Source: an uncultured Lachnospiraceae bacterium
GTDB taxonomy: Bacteria > Bacillota > Clostridia > Lachnospirales > Lachnospiraceae
Assembly (NCBI GenBank): GCA_947632515.1
Contig: CANRPO010000013.1
Location: forward strand, 1 to 64,000
Reading direction: 5' to 3'
Length of the DNA stretch: 64,000 nucleotides
The position numbers and the translations under genes are program-made. Positions 52,690 to 61,187 of the stretch are shown here, one piece after another. Under the pieces are notes generated by a model. That model saw nothing but the letters and a program-made list of their open reading frames with translations. It made no database searches and was not told where the DNA came from. Position 1 is the first letter of the stretch, and every line of letters starts with the position of its first letter.

Positions 52690-53185
52690 GAAAATAACGG
52701 AATTTCCCCGCGGAACACTTGCGGCGCTCCTCCAAGACGGGTATTCATTTGAGCCGAGATTTGAGTCATATTGGAAAAATCAATGGACAGAGTTTGACAA
52801 CTTTTTTTATGATAATCCCCATATCGCCGATTTCAGCGGTTTCATGACTGTGTTGGATGGCGAACCCATCGGTTTTGTTTCATGGAATCCGACCCATCTG
52901 CCCGAATTCACGGAAGTCGGGCATAATTGTATCGCAACGAAATATAAGGGGAACGGCTATGGAAAGACGCAGATGAGGGAGGCGGTTCGGCGCATCAAAA
53001 AGCAAGGGGCGAAGAAGATTATCGTTTGGACGAATGAACGTTTGGCGGCTGCCCGTCACACTTATGAAAGCGCGGGCTTTCATTTTGTGAAGAAGAGCGA
53101 AGAGACCGTTTGTCCGGAATGCGCGGGATCAAGAATACACTATGAGATGACGGTTAAAGCAAACGAGGTCCCGGGAGGTGATTGA
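52673..53185 (+). CDS. GNAT family N-acetyltransferase
   Basis: A 170-residue acetyltransferase starting at TTG. The acetyl-CoA pyrophosphate loop is KYKGNGYGKTQM (Q/RxxGxG/A type), with EVGHNCIAT before it and RHTYESAGFHFV as motif B. A CPEC pair lies near the end. The substrate is unknown; such genes in mobile debris sometimes acetylate small toxic compounds. Confidence 0.82.
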   Translation: MDIEFRKITEFPRGTLAALLQDGYSFEPRFESYWKNQWTEFDNFFYDNPHIADFSGFMTVLDGEPIGFVSWNPTHLPEFTEVGHNCIATKYKGNGYGKTQMREAVRRIKKQGAKKIIVWTNERLAAARHTYESAGFHFVKKSEETVCPECAGSRIHYEMTVKANEVPGGD

Positions 53186-53187
53186 TT

Positions 53188-53345
53188 ATGAATAAGAAAT
53201 GGTCCGAGCTTAATAAAAGGATACAAATACAAAGCAAATCGAAGACATTGTTGCGCATACGTTGATAAACGGTGATGATCAGGTATTCTTTGCGGGCAAT
53301 TATCAGAAACGTATGGAGGGAAAATGTGCGATACATACTTTCTAA
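53188..53345 (+). pseudogene. Small frameshifted gene
   Basis: ATG 53188 has GGGAGG upstream and follows the GNAT stop by 2 nt, but its frame ends after 25 codons. One base more in the run AATAAAAGG would join it to a second frame (IEDIVAHTLINGDDQVFFAG) ending at 53345. This points to a single-base deletion in an A-run. The family is not recognised. Confidence 0.4.
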
Positions 53346-53928
53346 AATGAGTGTTTTCGGCTGTTTTCTTTTTATTGTTGGCGCTGTCTTTACAATACAA
53401 GGTATTATAGTCAGATACAATGTGACGAATATCAAAGAATCCTACCGTAAGTCCGAAATAAGCAAGGGACGATATATCGAATATGATATATCAAAGGAAG
53501 ATCTGATAGGAAGCTATTATACGAATCCCGGCGGATCGATCGGCTATGGGCCTTATTGTACTGAGTTTGGCTATATGGCGGCTCAGACATATATCGTTTC
53601 TATCAATGAGGATTCAGATTATTACGTGCCACTGGTTGTTACGGATAAATATATTAAAAAATTTAGTAAAACAAGCTACGGCGACGAAAGTTACCATGTA
53701 TTTGGCAAATTTGAAAAATTAGCGTATGCATTGGATTATGACAGGATCGCTGAATGCTTAGGGACAGATAATCAATCTGAGATTGATGCATTGATATCTT
53801 CTGATTATCAAATCAGGATTGTCGATTTAGAAGACGAGAAAAAGCTATTGTACAAAGGTCTTTCCTTTTTCATAATAGGGATGCTTATTTTTCTCGTTAC
53901 ATTGGAGAGAAAAAAGATGAAGGCATAG
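53326..53928 (+). CDS. Two-helix membrane protein of unknown function
   Basis: About 200 residues from a GTG placed 5 nt after GGAGGG; the ORF track start at 53272 has no ribosome binding site. One transmembrane segment lies near residues 8-28 (VFGCFLFIVGAVFTIQGIIV) and another near 175-195 (LSFFIIGMLIFLVTL), with a hydrophilic, tyrosine-rich domain between them that would face outside. I do not recognise a family. It is more AT-rich than its flanking regions, in keeping with acquired DNA. Confidence 0.6.
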   Translation: MRYILSKMSVFGCFLFIVGAVFTIQGIIVRYNVTNIKESYRKSEISKGRYIEYDISKEDLIGSYYTNPGGSIGYGPYCTEFGYMAAQTYIVSINEDSDYYVPLVVTDKYIKKFSKTSYGDESYHVFGKFEKLAYALDYDRIAECLGTDNQSEIDALISSDYQIRIVDLEDEKKLLYKGLSFFIIGMLIFLVTLERKKMKA

Positions 53929-53959
53929 CACGTCTCTCATATCTGTCAAGAAAAAATAC

Positions 53960-53988
53960 TTGACACCCATCTTATTTTATTATAGAAT
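53960..53988 (+). promoter_or_regulatory. Promoter for the ylxM-ffh operon
   Basis: TTGACA at 53960-53965, a 17-nt spacer, and TAGAAT at 53983-53988. Its presence shows that this operon no longer depends on transcription from the smc-ftsY side. Confidence 0.75.
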
Positions 53989-54029
53989 GCATAAGTCGGG
54001 ATGCGGGGAATATCCCATTGGGGTTTATC

Positions 54030-54383
54030 ATGGAGTGGATCGTAGAACAGGGCTTATTATATGATTTCTATGGAGAACTGCTGACAAAGCATCAACGGCA
54101 GATCTACGAGAGCGTTGTGTACGACAATCTCTCTCTGGGCGAGATCGCGCAGGAGGAGGGCATCAGCCGTCAGGCGGTGCACGACATCGTGAAACGCTGT
54201 GACAAGGCGCTGCAGGAATACGAAGAAAAGCTCAGGCTTGTGGCAAAGTTCACCCATATCAAGGACAAGGTGTCCCGCATCAATCGGCTGTCAGAGCAGT
54301 ATGAAAAAGGTGAATTGGCGGATCAGGCGGCATACAGTAGACAGATGAGACAACTGTCTGCGGAGATTCTGCAGGAGTTGTAG
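54030..54383 (+). CDS. ylxM: YlxM family DNA-binding protein (UPF0122)
   Basis: A 117-residue protein with a helix-turn-helix resembling sigma-factor region 4 (LSLGEIAQEEGISRQAVHDIVK) preceded by LLYDFYGELLTKHQRQIYE. YlxM normally sits directly before ffh and is thought to modulate SRP function, as here. ATG 54030 is chosen over the TTG at 54018. Confidence 0.9.
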   Translation: MEWIVEQGLLYDFYGELLTKHQRQIYESVVYDNLSLGEIAQEEGISRQAVHDIVKRCDKALQEYEEKLRLVAKFTHIKDKVSRINRLSEQYEKGELADQAAYSRQMRQLSAEILQEL

Positions 54384-54415
54384 AGACTTAATCGCTTTGA
54401 AAGGGCAGAATGCAT

Positions 54416-55792
54416 ATGGCATTTGAGAGTCTTACAGATAAATTGCAGAATGTGTTTAAGAATCTGCGGAGCAAGGGCCGTCTCACGGAGGAGGACGTCA
54501 GGACCGCTTTGAAGGAAGTGAAGATGGCGCTCCTGGAGGCAGACGTCAACTTTAAGGTCGTCAAGCAGTTCGTCAAGTCCGTGGAAGAGCGCGCCATCGG
54601 CGCGGACGTTCTGAACGGGCTGAATCCCGGACAGATGGTGATCAAGATCGTCAACGAGGAGATGATCGCCCTGATGGGTTCCGAGACGACGGAGATCACG
54701 CTGCAGCCGGGCAAGTCGGTCACGGTCATCATGATGTGCGGTCTGCAGGGCGCCGGCAAGACGACCACCACGGCGAAGATCGCGGGCAAGCTGAAACTGA
54801 AGGGGAAGAAACCCCTGCTTGTGGCCTGCGACGTCTACAGGCCGGCGGCGATCAGGCAGCTGCAGATCAACGGGGAGAAACAGCAGGTGGATGTGTTCTC
54901 CATGGGAGAGAATCACAGGCCTGTGGATATAGCGAAGGCGGCCATGGAGCACGCGGAGAAAAACGGGCACAACGTTGTGATCCTGGATACGGCGGGACGC
55001 CTCCACATCGACGAGGAGATGATGGAGGAGTTAAAAGAGATCAAGGATAATGTGACGGTGCACCAGACGCTCCTCGTGGTGGACGCCATGACGGGACAGG
55101 ACGCCGTCAATGTGGCCAAGGATTTCGACGACAAGATCGGGATAGACGGGGTAGTCCTCTCCAAGATGGACGGCGATTCCAGAGGCGGCGCGGCGCTCTC
55201 GGTGAAGGCCGTGACGGGCAGGCCGATCCTCTACATCGGTATGGGCGAGAAACTGTCCGATCTGGAACAGTTCTATCCGGAGCGCATGGCGAGCCGCATC
55301 CTCGGCATGGGCGACGTGCTGACGCTGATCGAGAAGGCGCAGCAGAATATAGACATCGACGAAGAGAAAGAAAAGCAGATGGCTGCCCGCATGAAGAAGG
55401 GCAAGTTCGACTTTGAGGACTATCTGGAGAGCATGAAACAGATGCGCAACATGGGCGGTCTGTCGAGCCTGATGGGGATGCTGCCGGGCATGGGAAAGCA
55501 GATGGGCGACATCGACTCCATGGTGGATGAGAGACAGCTCGCGCGGATGGAGGCCATCGTGCTGAGCATGACGCCCGCAGAGCGGCAGAATCCCAAACTC
55601 CTGAATCCAAGCCGCAAGGCGCGCATCGCGCGGGGGTCCGGTGTGGACATCTCTGTTGTCAACCGCTTTATCAAGCAGTTTGAACAGTCCCAGAAGATGA
55701 TGAAACAGATCCCGGGCATGATGGGCGGCAAAAAAGGGCGCGGTCTGTTCGGCGGCATGGGCGGTTTAGGCGGTATGAAGTTCCCGTTTTAG
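54416..55792 (+). CDS. ffh: Signal recognition particle protein Ffh
   Basis: A 458-residue SRP54 GTPase that binds signal peptides and 4.5S/6S RNA. It has an NG domain with [30 protein letters not shown] and [13 protein letters not shown], then a methionine-rich M domain ([31 protein letters not shown]) with a Gly/Met tail. ATG 54416 gives the canonical [14 protein letters not shown] 54410 is two codons upstream. Confidence 0.97.
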   Translation: MAFESLTDKLQNVFKNLRSKGRLTEEDVRTALKEVKMALLEADVNFKVVKQFVKSVEERAIGADVLNGLNPGQMVIKIVNEEMIALMGSETTEITLQPGKSVTVIMMCGLQGAGKTTTTAKIAGKLKLKGKKPLLVACDVYRPAAIRQLQINGEKQQVDVFSMGENHRPVDIAKAAMEHAEKNGHNVVILDTAGRLHIDEEMMEELKEIKDNVTVHQTLLVVDAMTGQDAVNVAKDFDDKIGIDGVVLSKMDGDSRGGAALSVKAVTGRPILYIGMGEKLSDLEQFYPERMASRILGMGDVLTLIEKAQQNIDIDEEKEKQMAARMKKGKFDFEDYLESMKQMRNMGGLSSLMGMLPGMGKQMGDIDSMVDERQLARMEAIVLSMTPAERQNPKLLNPSRKARIARGSGVDISVVNRFIKQFEQSQKMMKQIPGMMGGKKGRGLFGGMGGLGGMKFPF

Positions 55793-55839
55793 GGTTTCAT
55801 CATAAATCTTTTAATTATTTTACATGGAGGCAAAGAAAA

Positions 55840-56085
55840 ATGGCAGTTAAGATCAGATTGAGAAGAATGGGACAGAAGAAATCTCCTTTCTACAGAATTG
55901 TAGTAGCGGATTCCAGAGCGCCGAGAGACGGCAGATTCATCGAGGAGATCGGCACATACGATCCGAACACGGATCCCAGCACCTACAAGGTTGACGAGGA
56001 GGCCGCTAAGAAGTGGCTCAACAACGGCGCGCAGCCGACAGAGATCGTCAGCAAAATTTTCAAGAGCGTAGGCATAACAAAATAG
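55840..56085 (+). CDS. rpsP: 30S ribosomal protein S16
   Basis: An 81-residue protein with [39 protein letters not shown] and a [10 protein letters not shown] segment; full standard length. GGAGG lies upstream, 48 nt after ffh. Confidence 0.97.
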   Translation: MAVKIRLRRMGQKKSPFYRIVVADSRAPRDGRFIEEIGTYDPNTDPSTYKVDEEAAKKWLNNGAQPTEIVSKIFKSVGITK

Positions 56086-56138
56086 TGACTTGCCGGTACG
56101 GATAAGTACGCAGGCAGCAAGGCTTTTGGAGGTGGACT

Positions 56139-56366
56139 ATGAAAGAATTGGTTGAAGTGATCGCAAAAGCTCTTGTCGAAAATCCCGATGAAGTGGTTGT
56201 GACCGAGAAAGAGGAAGGCAGGCATATTGTTGTGGAGCTTCATGTCGCGGCCTCGGATATGGGGAAGGTGATCGGCAAGCAGGGACGTATTGCCAAGGCA
56301 ATCCGCTCCGTGGTAAAAGCGGCGTCGTCGAAAGACAACAAGAGAGTGGATGTGGAAATCGTCTAG
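56139..56366 (+). CDS. khpA: KH-domain RNA-binding protein KhpA
   Basis: A 75-residue single KH domain with the GxxG loop in MGKVIGKQGRIAKAIRSVVK. It forms a heterodimer with KhpB/Jag in Firmicutes and influences cell division and RNA metabolism. It sits in its usual place between rpsP and rimM. Confidence 0.93.
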   Translation: MKELVEVIAKALVENPDEVVVTEKEEGRHIVVELHVAASDMGKVIGKQGRIAKAIRSVVKAASSKDNKRVDVEIV

Positions 56367-56373
56367 TCTGGCG

Positions 56374-56403
56374 GCCTCATGGAATATCCCGTGAGGCTGT
56401 TTT
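56374..56403 (+). terminator. Hairpin with T-run between khpA and rimM
   Basis: GCCTCATGG pairs with CCGTGAGGC (one G-U) over a 6-nt loop, followed by TGTTTTA. It is probably a partial terminator inside the operon. Confidence 0.6.
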
Positions 56404-56442
56404 ATATCTGCCGTAGAGCCGGAACAATGCGCGGAGGAGAGT

Positions 56443-56949
56443 ATGGTATCTGAAATGCAGGTGGGCGTCATCACGCAGACGCACGGAATCAGAGGGGAAG
56501 TCAAGGTGTTTCCCACGACGGACGACGCGGGCCGTTTCAAAAAACTGAAGGAAGTCATCTTGGACAACGGCAGGGAACGCCTGACGCTTGAGATCGAGGG
56601 AGTCAAGTTTTTCAAGCAGTATGCCATTCTCAAATTCAAGGGATACGACTCCATCAACGACGTCGAGAAGTACAAGGGCGCGAAACTCTGTATCAGGAGA
56701 GAGCAGGCGGTAAAGTTACAGAAAGACGAATATTTTATCGCGGATCTGATCGACATGGAAGTGGCGACGGAGGACGGCGCGCATTTCGGCAGGATCAGGG
56801 ATGTGCTTGTCACGGGGGCGAACGATGTCTACGTGGTGGCGAGAGAGGACGGGACGGAAGTCCTGCTGCCAGCGATACGGGAGTGCGTGAAAGCGATCGA
56901 TGTTGAGGAAGGCAGAGTGACCGTCCACATCATGGACGGGCTGCTGTAG
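56443..56949 (+). CDS. rimM: Ribosome maturation factor RimM
   Basis: A 168-residue protein. The N-terminal RimM barrel has VGVITQTHGIRGEVKVFPTT; the C-terminal PRC-barrel has EYFIADLIDMEVATEDG and VLLPAIRECVKAID. It binds S19 during 30S assembly. It is followed by trmD, as is usual. Confidence 0.96.
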   Translation: MVSEMQVGVITQTHGIRGEVKVFPTTDDAGRFKKLKEVILDNGRERLTLEIEGVKFFKQYAILKFKGYDSINDVEKYKGAKLCIRREQAVKLQKDEYFIADLIDMEVATEDGAHFGRIRDVLVTGANDVYVVAREDGTEVLLPAIRECVKAIDVEEGRVTVHIMDGLL

Positions 56950-56996
56950 CGGGAGGCTATGGCGGGCGGATAGCGTGTTAGGGAGCAGACGGCAGG

Positions 56997-57728
56997 ATGC
57001 ATTTTTATATTTTGACACTTTTTCCCGAGATGGTCATGCAGGGGCTTGGCACGAGCATTCTGGGAAGGGCTGCGGAGAGGGGACATATCTCCATAGAGGC
57101 GGTGAATATCAGGGATCACACGTTGGACAGGCACGGCAAGGTGGACGATTACACCTACGGTGGAGGCGCGGGTATGCTCATGCAGGCGCAGCCTGTCTAC
57201 GACGCGTGCATGGCGGTGCAGGAGAAGATCGCCGCTGCGGACGGAGAGAAAAAGGCGAGGGTCGTCTATGTGACGCCGCAGGGAGAAATTTTTCGGCAGG
57301 AGATGGCGAGGGAGTTCGCGAAGGAGGAAAATCTGATCTTCCTGTGCGGTCATTACGAGGGGATTGACGAGCGGGTCTTGGAGGAGGTCGTCACAGACTA
57401 TGTCTCCATCGGCGACTATGTGCTGACAGGCGGCGAACTGCCCGCCATGGTGATGGTAGACGCCATCGCCAGACTGGTCCCCGGGGTGCTGCACAACGCC
57501 GACTCCGCGGTGACGGAGACATTTCACGACGGACTGCTGGAGTATCCGCAGTATTCCCGCCCGGAAGTGTGGCGCGGCAGGAAGGTGCCTGAGATCCTTC
57601 TCTCCGGCGACCACGCGAAGGTGGACCGGTGGAGGCGCGATCAGTCCCTGGAGCGCACGAAGAGGCTGCGCCCGGATCTGTATGCGGCGTATGTCGAGAC
57701 GCATCCGGATGCGGCCGAAGATAAATAA
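56997..57728 (+). CDS. trmD: tRNA (guanine-N1-)-methyltransferase
   Basis: A 243-residue SPOUT enzyme that makes m1G37 in tRNA. Recognised by LTLFPEMVMQGLGTSILGRA, DDYTYGGGAGMLMQAQP, the SAM knot LCGHYEGIDERV and YVLTGGELPAMVMVDAIARL. GGGAG precedes the ATG. Confidence 0.97.
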   Translation: MHFYILTLFPEMVMQGLGTSILGRAAERGHISIEAVNIRDHTLDRHGKVDDYTYGGGAGMLMQAQPVYDACMAVQEKIAAADGEKKARVVYVTPQGEIFRQEMAREFAKEENLIFLCGHYEGIDERVLEEVVTDYVSIGDYVLTGGELPAMVMVDAIARLVPGVLHNADSAVTETFHDGLLEYPQYSRPEVWRGRKVPEILLSGDHAKVDRWRRDQSLERTKRLRPDLYAAYVETHPDAAEDK

Positions 57729-57740
57729 AGGAACAGATGC

Positions 57741-57769
57741 TTGCAATTTGCTCGGATCTATGCTAAATT
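57741..57769 (+). promoter_or_regulatory. Promoter for rplS
   Basis: TTGCAA at 57741-57746, a 17-nt spacer, and TAAATT at 57764-57769, giving rplS its own transcript. Confidence 0.55.
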
Positions 57770-57787
57770 ATTAATGTTGCGAAAAAA

Positions 57788-57822
57788 GATGGTCCTCTGT
57801 TACAGAAGGTATTAAGAACATC
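57788..57822 (+). promoter_or_regulatory. Possible L19 leader structure
   Basis: Between the promoter and the ribosome binding site, GATG at 57788 can close with CATC at 57819 around an inner stem (CCTCTG TTA CAGAAGG, one bulge). Firmicutes rplS genes often carry a short autoregulatory leader in this place; I cannot confirm the consensus without a covariance search. Confidence 0.35.
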
Positions 57823-57843
57823 CGAATCAATAGGAGGCAGATT

Positions 57844-58191
57844 ATGAACGATATTATCAGAGAAATCGAAGCAGAGCAGTTGAAAGAGAACGTCAGCGAC
57901 TTCCGTGTCGGCGATACCGTTAAGGTGTACGGCAAGATCAAGGAGGGTAACCGCGAGAGGATCCAGGTGTTTGAGGGCACCGTATTGAAGATCCAGGGCG
58001 GCAGCAACAGGGCTACTTTCACTGTGAGAAAAGTATCTAACGGCGTCGGCGTCGAGAAGACATGGCCTATGCATTCCCCCAACGTGGAAAAGGTGGAAGT
58101 GGTGAGAAGAGGTAAGGTGAGACGCGCGAAACTGAATTACTTAAGACAGCGTGTCGGCAAGAAGGCTAAGGTCAAAGAGGTCGTAAGATAA
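57844..58191 (+). CDS. rplS: 50S ribosomal protein L19
   Basis: A 115-residue protein with [33 protein letters not shown], and the C-terminal [20 protein letters not shown]; standard length. AGGAGG precedes the ATG, and a good terminator follows. Confidence 0.97.
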   Translation: MNDIIREIEAEQLKENVSDFRVGDTVKVYGKIKEGNRERIQVFEGTVLKIQGGSNRATFTVRKVSNGVGVEKTWPMHSPNVEKVEVVRRGKVRRAKLNYLRQRVGKKAKVKEVVR

Positions 58192-58250
58192 TGCCGGTGG
58201 ACGCGGAAGGAAAATAAGTGACACGGCAGCGGCATTGAGAGCGCGTAAGA

Positions 58251-58286
58251 CAGATACCCTGAAGGGATTTGGGGTATCTGTTTTTG
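58251..58286 (+). terminator. Rho-independent terminator after rplS
   Basis: CAGATACCC and GGGTATCTG form a 9-bp stem with a 12-nt loop followed by TTTTTG. Confidence 0.85.
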
Positions 58287-58293
58287 TGTGTAA

Positions 58294-58322
58294 TTGCTTT
58301 TGCGCCCGTTTATTGGTATAAT
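58294..58322 (+). promoter_or_regulatory. Promoter for the lepB-rbgA operon
   Basis: TTGCTT at 58294-58299, a 17-nt spacer, and TATAAT at 58317-58322 with an upstream TGG, making an extended -10. Confidence 0.75.
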
Positions 58323-58344
58323 GTAAATTCGGAGGAAATATTCC

Positions 58345-58929
58345 GTGCCAAGAAGAAAAGGATTGACTTTCTATCAGAAGAAAAATAAATTGAATCCTGC
58401 GCTGATCAAAGACGTTTTCGAGATGCTGATCGGCTCTGTTATCGTCATCTTTCTGGCGTTTGTGATTGTGTTTTCGGTGGGAATGAAAACCAGCGTCGTG
58501 GGCGATTCTATGGAGCCGGGCCTGAGTAACGGGCAGGAGGTCTTAGTGAACAGAGTCACGTACAGGCTGTCTGTGCCTAAGCGCGGGGATGTGATCGTAT
58601 TCCTGCCAAACGGCAACCGGAATTCGCATTATTATGTAAAAAGGGTAGTGGGACTGCCGGGGGAGACGATACAGATCGTGGACGGCAGCGTGTATGTGGA
58701 CGGCGTTCTGCTGAATGAGGGAGACTCTTTCGACAGGATGGCGGATGCGGGGATCGCGGAGAACGAGTTGCCTCTCGCGGCCGACGAGTACTTTGTGCTG
58801 GGAGATAACCGCAACAGCAGCGAGGACAGCAGATCGGGCAATATCGGCGCGGTCAGGCGTGATAACATTGTAGGGAAGGCGTGGTTTCGATTGTCTGAGG
58901 ACTGGGAGAATATCGGACTGATCGAGTAG
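58345..58929 (+). CDS. lepB: Signal peptidase I (first copy)
   Basis: A 194-residue type I signal peptidase starting at GTG 9 nt after GGAGG. A basic N-terminus is followed by one transmembrane segment (about 28-50). The catalytic serine is in GDSMEPGL and the lysine in YYVKRVVGLPGE; the GDNRNSSEDSR motif is present. It cleaves signal peptides outside the membrane. A second, different copy lies after rbgA. Confidence 0.93.
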   Translation: MPRRKGLTFYQKKNKLNPALIKDVFEMLIGSVIVIFLAFVIVFSVGMKTSVVGDSMEPGLSNGQEVLVNRVTYRLSVPKRGDVIVFLPNGNRNSHYYVKRVVGLPGETIQIVDGSVYVDGVLLNEGDSFDRMADAGIAENELPLAADEYFVLGDNRNSSEDSRSGNIGAVRRDNIVGKAWFRLSEDWENIGLIE

Positions 58930-58950
58930 ACGTGAAGGGGTTTGGTACAT

Positions 58951-59853
58951 ATGAGTCATTATCAGTGGTATCCGGGTCACATGACCAAGGCGAAACGAAT
59001 GATGCAGGAGAACATGGGGCTGATCGATCTTGTGATCGAGCTGGTCGATGCGCGGGTCCCGTTCAGCAGCCGCAATCCTGATATAGATGAGCTGGGCAAA
59101 AATAAAGCCAGACTGATCCTGCTCAACAAAGCAGATCTGGCGGACGCGGAGGCGAACCGCATCTGGATGGAACACTTTCGGGGAAAGGGGTATCATGTGC
59201 TGGAAACGAATGCCAAGAGCGGGCAGGGATTGAAGGCGATCCACGGCGTTGTCAGGGAGGCGTGCAGGGAGAAGATCGAGCGCGACAGAAAGCGCGGGAT
59301 CAAAAACAGGCCGATCCGGGCGATCGTGGTGGGGATCCCGAACGTGGGAAAGTCCACTTTTATCAATTCCTTTGCGGGCAAGGCATGCACTAAGACCGGA
59401 AATAAGCCGGGCGTCACGAAGGGCAAGCAGTGGATCCGCATGGACAGGGAGCTTGAACTTTTGGATACGCCGGGCATCCTGTGGCCGAAATTCGAGAGCG
59501 AAGAAGTGGGGAAAAACCTTGCGCTGATCGGCTCCATAAACGACGAGATCCTGGAGATGACGCAGCTTGCCTCGGATCTGATCGTCTATCTTTTGGAGCA
59601 TTACAGAGAGCAGCTTGCGTGTCGGTATCAGATCGACGATCCTGACGATGGGATGACGCCCCTTGCGGTGCTCACGCATATCTGCGGGGTACGGGGGTGC
59701 TATAAGAAGGGGCAGGAGCCTGACTATGAGAAGGCTGCCTCGGTCCTGATGGACGATTTCAGGAGCGGCAGGATGGGCAGGATCACGCTGGAGCTGCCAC
59801 CGGACGTCGGTGGAAGTGCAGACTATGATGAAATCGAGGAAACAGAGCCATGA
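58951..59853 (+). CDS. rbgA: Ribosome biogenesis GTPase RbgA (YlqF)
   Basis: A 300-residue circularly permuted GTPase needed for late 50S assembly. In permuted order: YQWYPGHMTKAKRMMQ, G4 LLNKADLAD, G1 GIPNVGKSTFIN, G3 LDTPGILWP, then an ANTAR-like C-terminal helical domain. ATG 58951, 10 nt after AAGGGG, is preferred over the TTG at 58942. Its stop overlaps the next ATG. Confidence 0.95.
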   Translation: MSHYQWYPGHMTKAKRMMQENMGLIDLVIELVDARVPFSSRNPDIDELGKNKARLILLNKADLADAEANRIWMEHFRGKGYHVLETNAKSGQGLKAIHGVVREACREKIERDRKRGIKNRPIRAIVVGIPNVGKSTFINSFAGKACTKTGNKPGVTKGKQWIRMDRELELLDTPGILWPKFESEEVGKNLALIGSINDEILEMTQLASDLIVYLLEHYREQLACRYQIDDPDDGMTPLAVLTHICGVRGCYKKGQEPDYEKAASVLMDDFRSGRMGRITLELPPDVGGSADYDEIEETEP

Positions 59854-60389
59854 AAAAGGTGTTGAAAGAGGTGCTGAGCACCAGTATCTATATATTGTTT
59901 GTCCTGTGCGCAGTCTATCTTGTCATTCACTTTGTGGGACAGCGGACGCAGGTGCTCGGCAGTTCCATGGAGCCGAAACTGAGCAGCGAGGACAATCTGA
60001 TCGTCGATAAGATCAGCTATCGGTTCCATGATCCGGAACGGTTCGACATCATCGTATTTCCCTTTCGGTATGAGGACAATACTTACTATATCAAGCGCAT
60101 TATCGGGCTTCCGGGCGAGACGGTCCGCATCGACGAGGAAGGGAATATCCTGATCAATGGCGAAGTGCTTTCGGAGAACTACGGCAAGGAGGTCATTGAG
60201 AGCCCGGGGCGGGCTTACGAGGAGATCAAGCTTGGCGACGACGAATATTTCGTGATGGGGGACAACAGAAACAACAGCACAGACAGCAGGGACCCGTCGG
60301 TGGGGAACATCAGGCGGGAGGAGATCATCGGCCGGGCGTGGCTGCGCATCTGGCCGCTCGACAAGTTCGGATTGATCAGACACAGATGA
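59850..60389 (+). CDS. lepB: Signal peptidase I (second copy)
   Basis: A 179-residue type I signal peptidase with one N-terminal transmembrane segment (about 10-30), catalytic serine in LGSSMEPKL, lysine in YYIKRIIGLPGE, and GDNRNNSTDSRDPSVG. It shares the same motifs as the copy at 58345 but differs clearly in sequence, so it is a paralogue and not a recent duplicate. It is coupled to rbgA through an ATGA overlap. Confidence 0.93.
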   Translation: MKKVLKEVLSTSIYILFVLCAVYLVIHFVGQRTQVLGSSMEPKLSSEDNLIVDKISYRFHDPERFDIIVFPFRYEDNTYYIKRIIGLPGETVRIDEEGNILINGEVLSENYGKEVIESPGRAYEEIKLGDDEYFVMGDNRNNSTDSRDPSVGNIRREEIIGRAWLRIWPLDKFGLIRHR

Positions 60390-60401
60390 GGAAAGAGTAT
60401 T

Positions 60402-61160
60402 ATGGCAGAGGCGATCGGAGTCATCAAAGCAAAGCTACAGGCAGCCGGGATCAAAGAGCTGCCTGCGCTTTTTTCAGAGTATGAGCAGGACGGGCGCGCG
60501 GGGGTGAGAGCCGCCGTGGAGCAGGCGAAAAAACGGATTCTCGCCTATGAGAAGGAGGTGGCGCGCACTGAAACCCTCTGGAAGTATGAGCGGGAGTACG
60601 CCGCCTGCGCGCACATATGCGGCATCGACGAAGTGGGGAGAGGCCCGTTAGCGGGGCCTGTGGTGGCGGGAGCGGTCATACTGCCGAAAGATTGTGATAT
60701 TTTATATATCAACGATTCCAAGAAACTGTCCGAAAAAAAGAGAGAAGAGCTCTACGACGTGATTATGGAGCGCGCCGTCGCTGTCGGGCTCGGATACAGC
60801 GCGCCGGAACGGATCGACGAGATCAATATCTTGCAGGCGACCTACGAGGCCATGCGGGAGGCGATCTCGCAGCTTGCGGTGGAGCCCGATCTTCTCCTGA
60901 ACGACGCGGTCACCATACCGCAGGTGACGATCAGACAGGTGCCGATCGTCAAGGGGGACGCCAAGAGCATCTCCATCGGCGCGGCGAGCATCGTGGCGAA
61001 GGTCACCAGGGACCGTCTCATGGTGCGGTATGACGAGATCTATCCGGAATACGGGTTCGCGTCGAACAAAGGCTACGGCGCGCAGGCGCACATCGACGCG
61101 CTGAAAAAGTATGGGCCCTGTCCGATCCACAGGAGATCGTTCATCACACATTTTTGCTGA
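60402..61160 (+). CDS. rnhB: Ribonuclease HII
   Basis: A 252-residue enzyme that removes RNA from RNA-DNA hybrids. The active-site run is GIDEVGRGPLAGPVVAGAV (Asp-Glu pair), with further acids in LLNDAV and KVTRDRLM, and IVAKVTRD. The approximately 70-residue N-terminal extension is common in Firmicutes RNase HII. Confidence 0.95.
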   Translation: MAEAIGVIKAKLQAAGIKELPALFSEYEQDGRAGVRAAVEQAKKRILAYEKEVARTETLWKYEREYAACAHICGIDEVGRGPLAGPVVAGAVILPKDCDILYINDSKKLSEKKREELYDVIMERAVAVGLGYSAPERIDEINILQATYEAMREAISQLAVEPDLLLNDAVTIPQVTIRQVPIVKGDAKSISIGAASIVAKVTRDRLMVRYDEIYPEYGFASNKGYGAQAHIDALKKYGPCPIHRRSFITHFC

Positions 61161-61187
61161 CCATAGATGTGAGTAAGAGGGAAAAAA

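Noticed and set aside
58951-59853. RbgA with G-motifs in shuffled order as an oddity
   Set aside because: Circular permutation (G4-G5-G1-G2-G3) is normal for the YlqF/YawG GTPase family.
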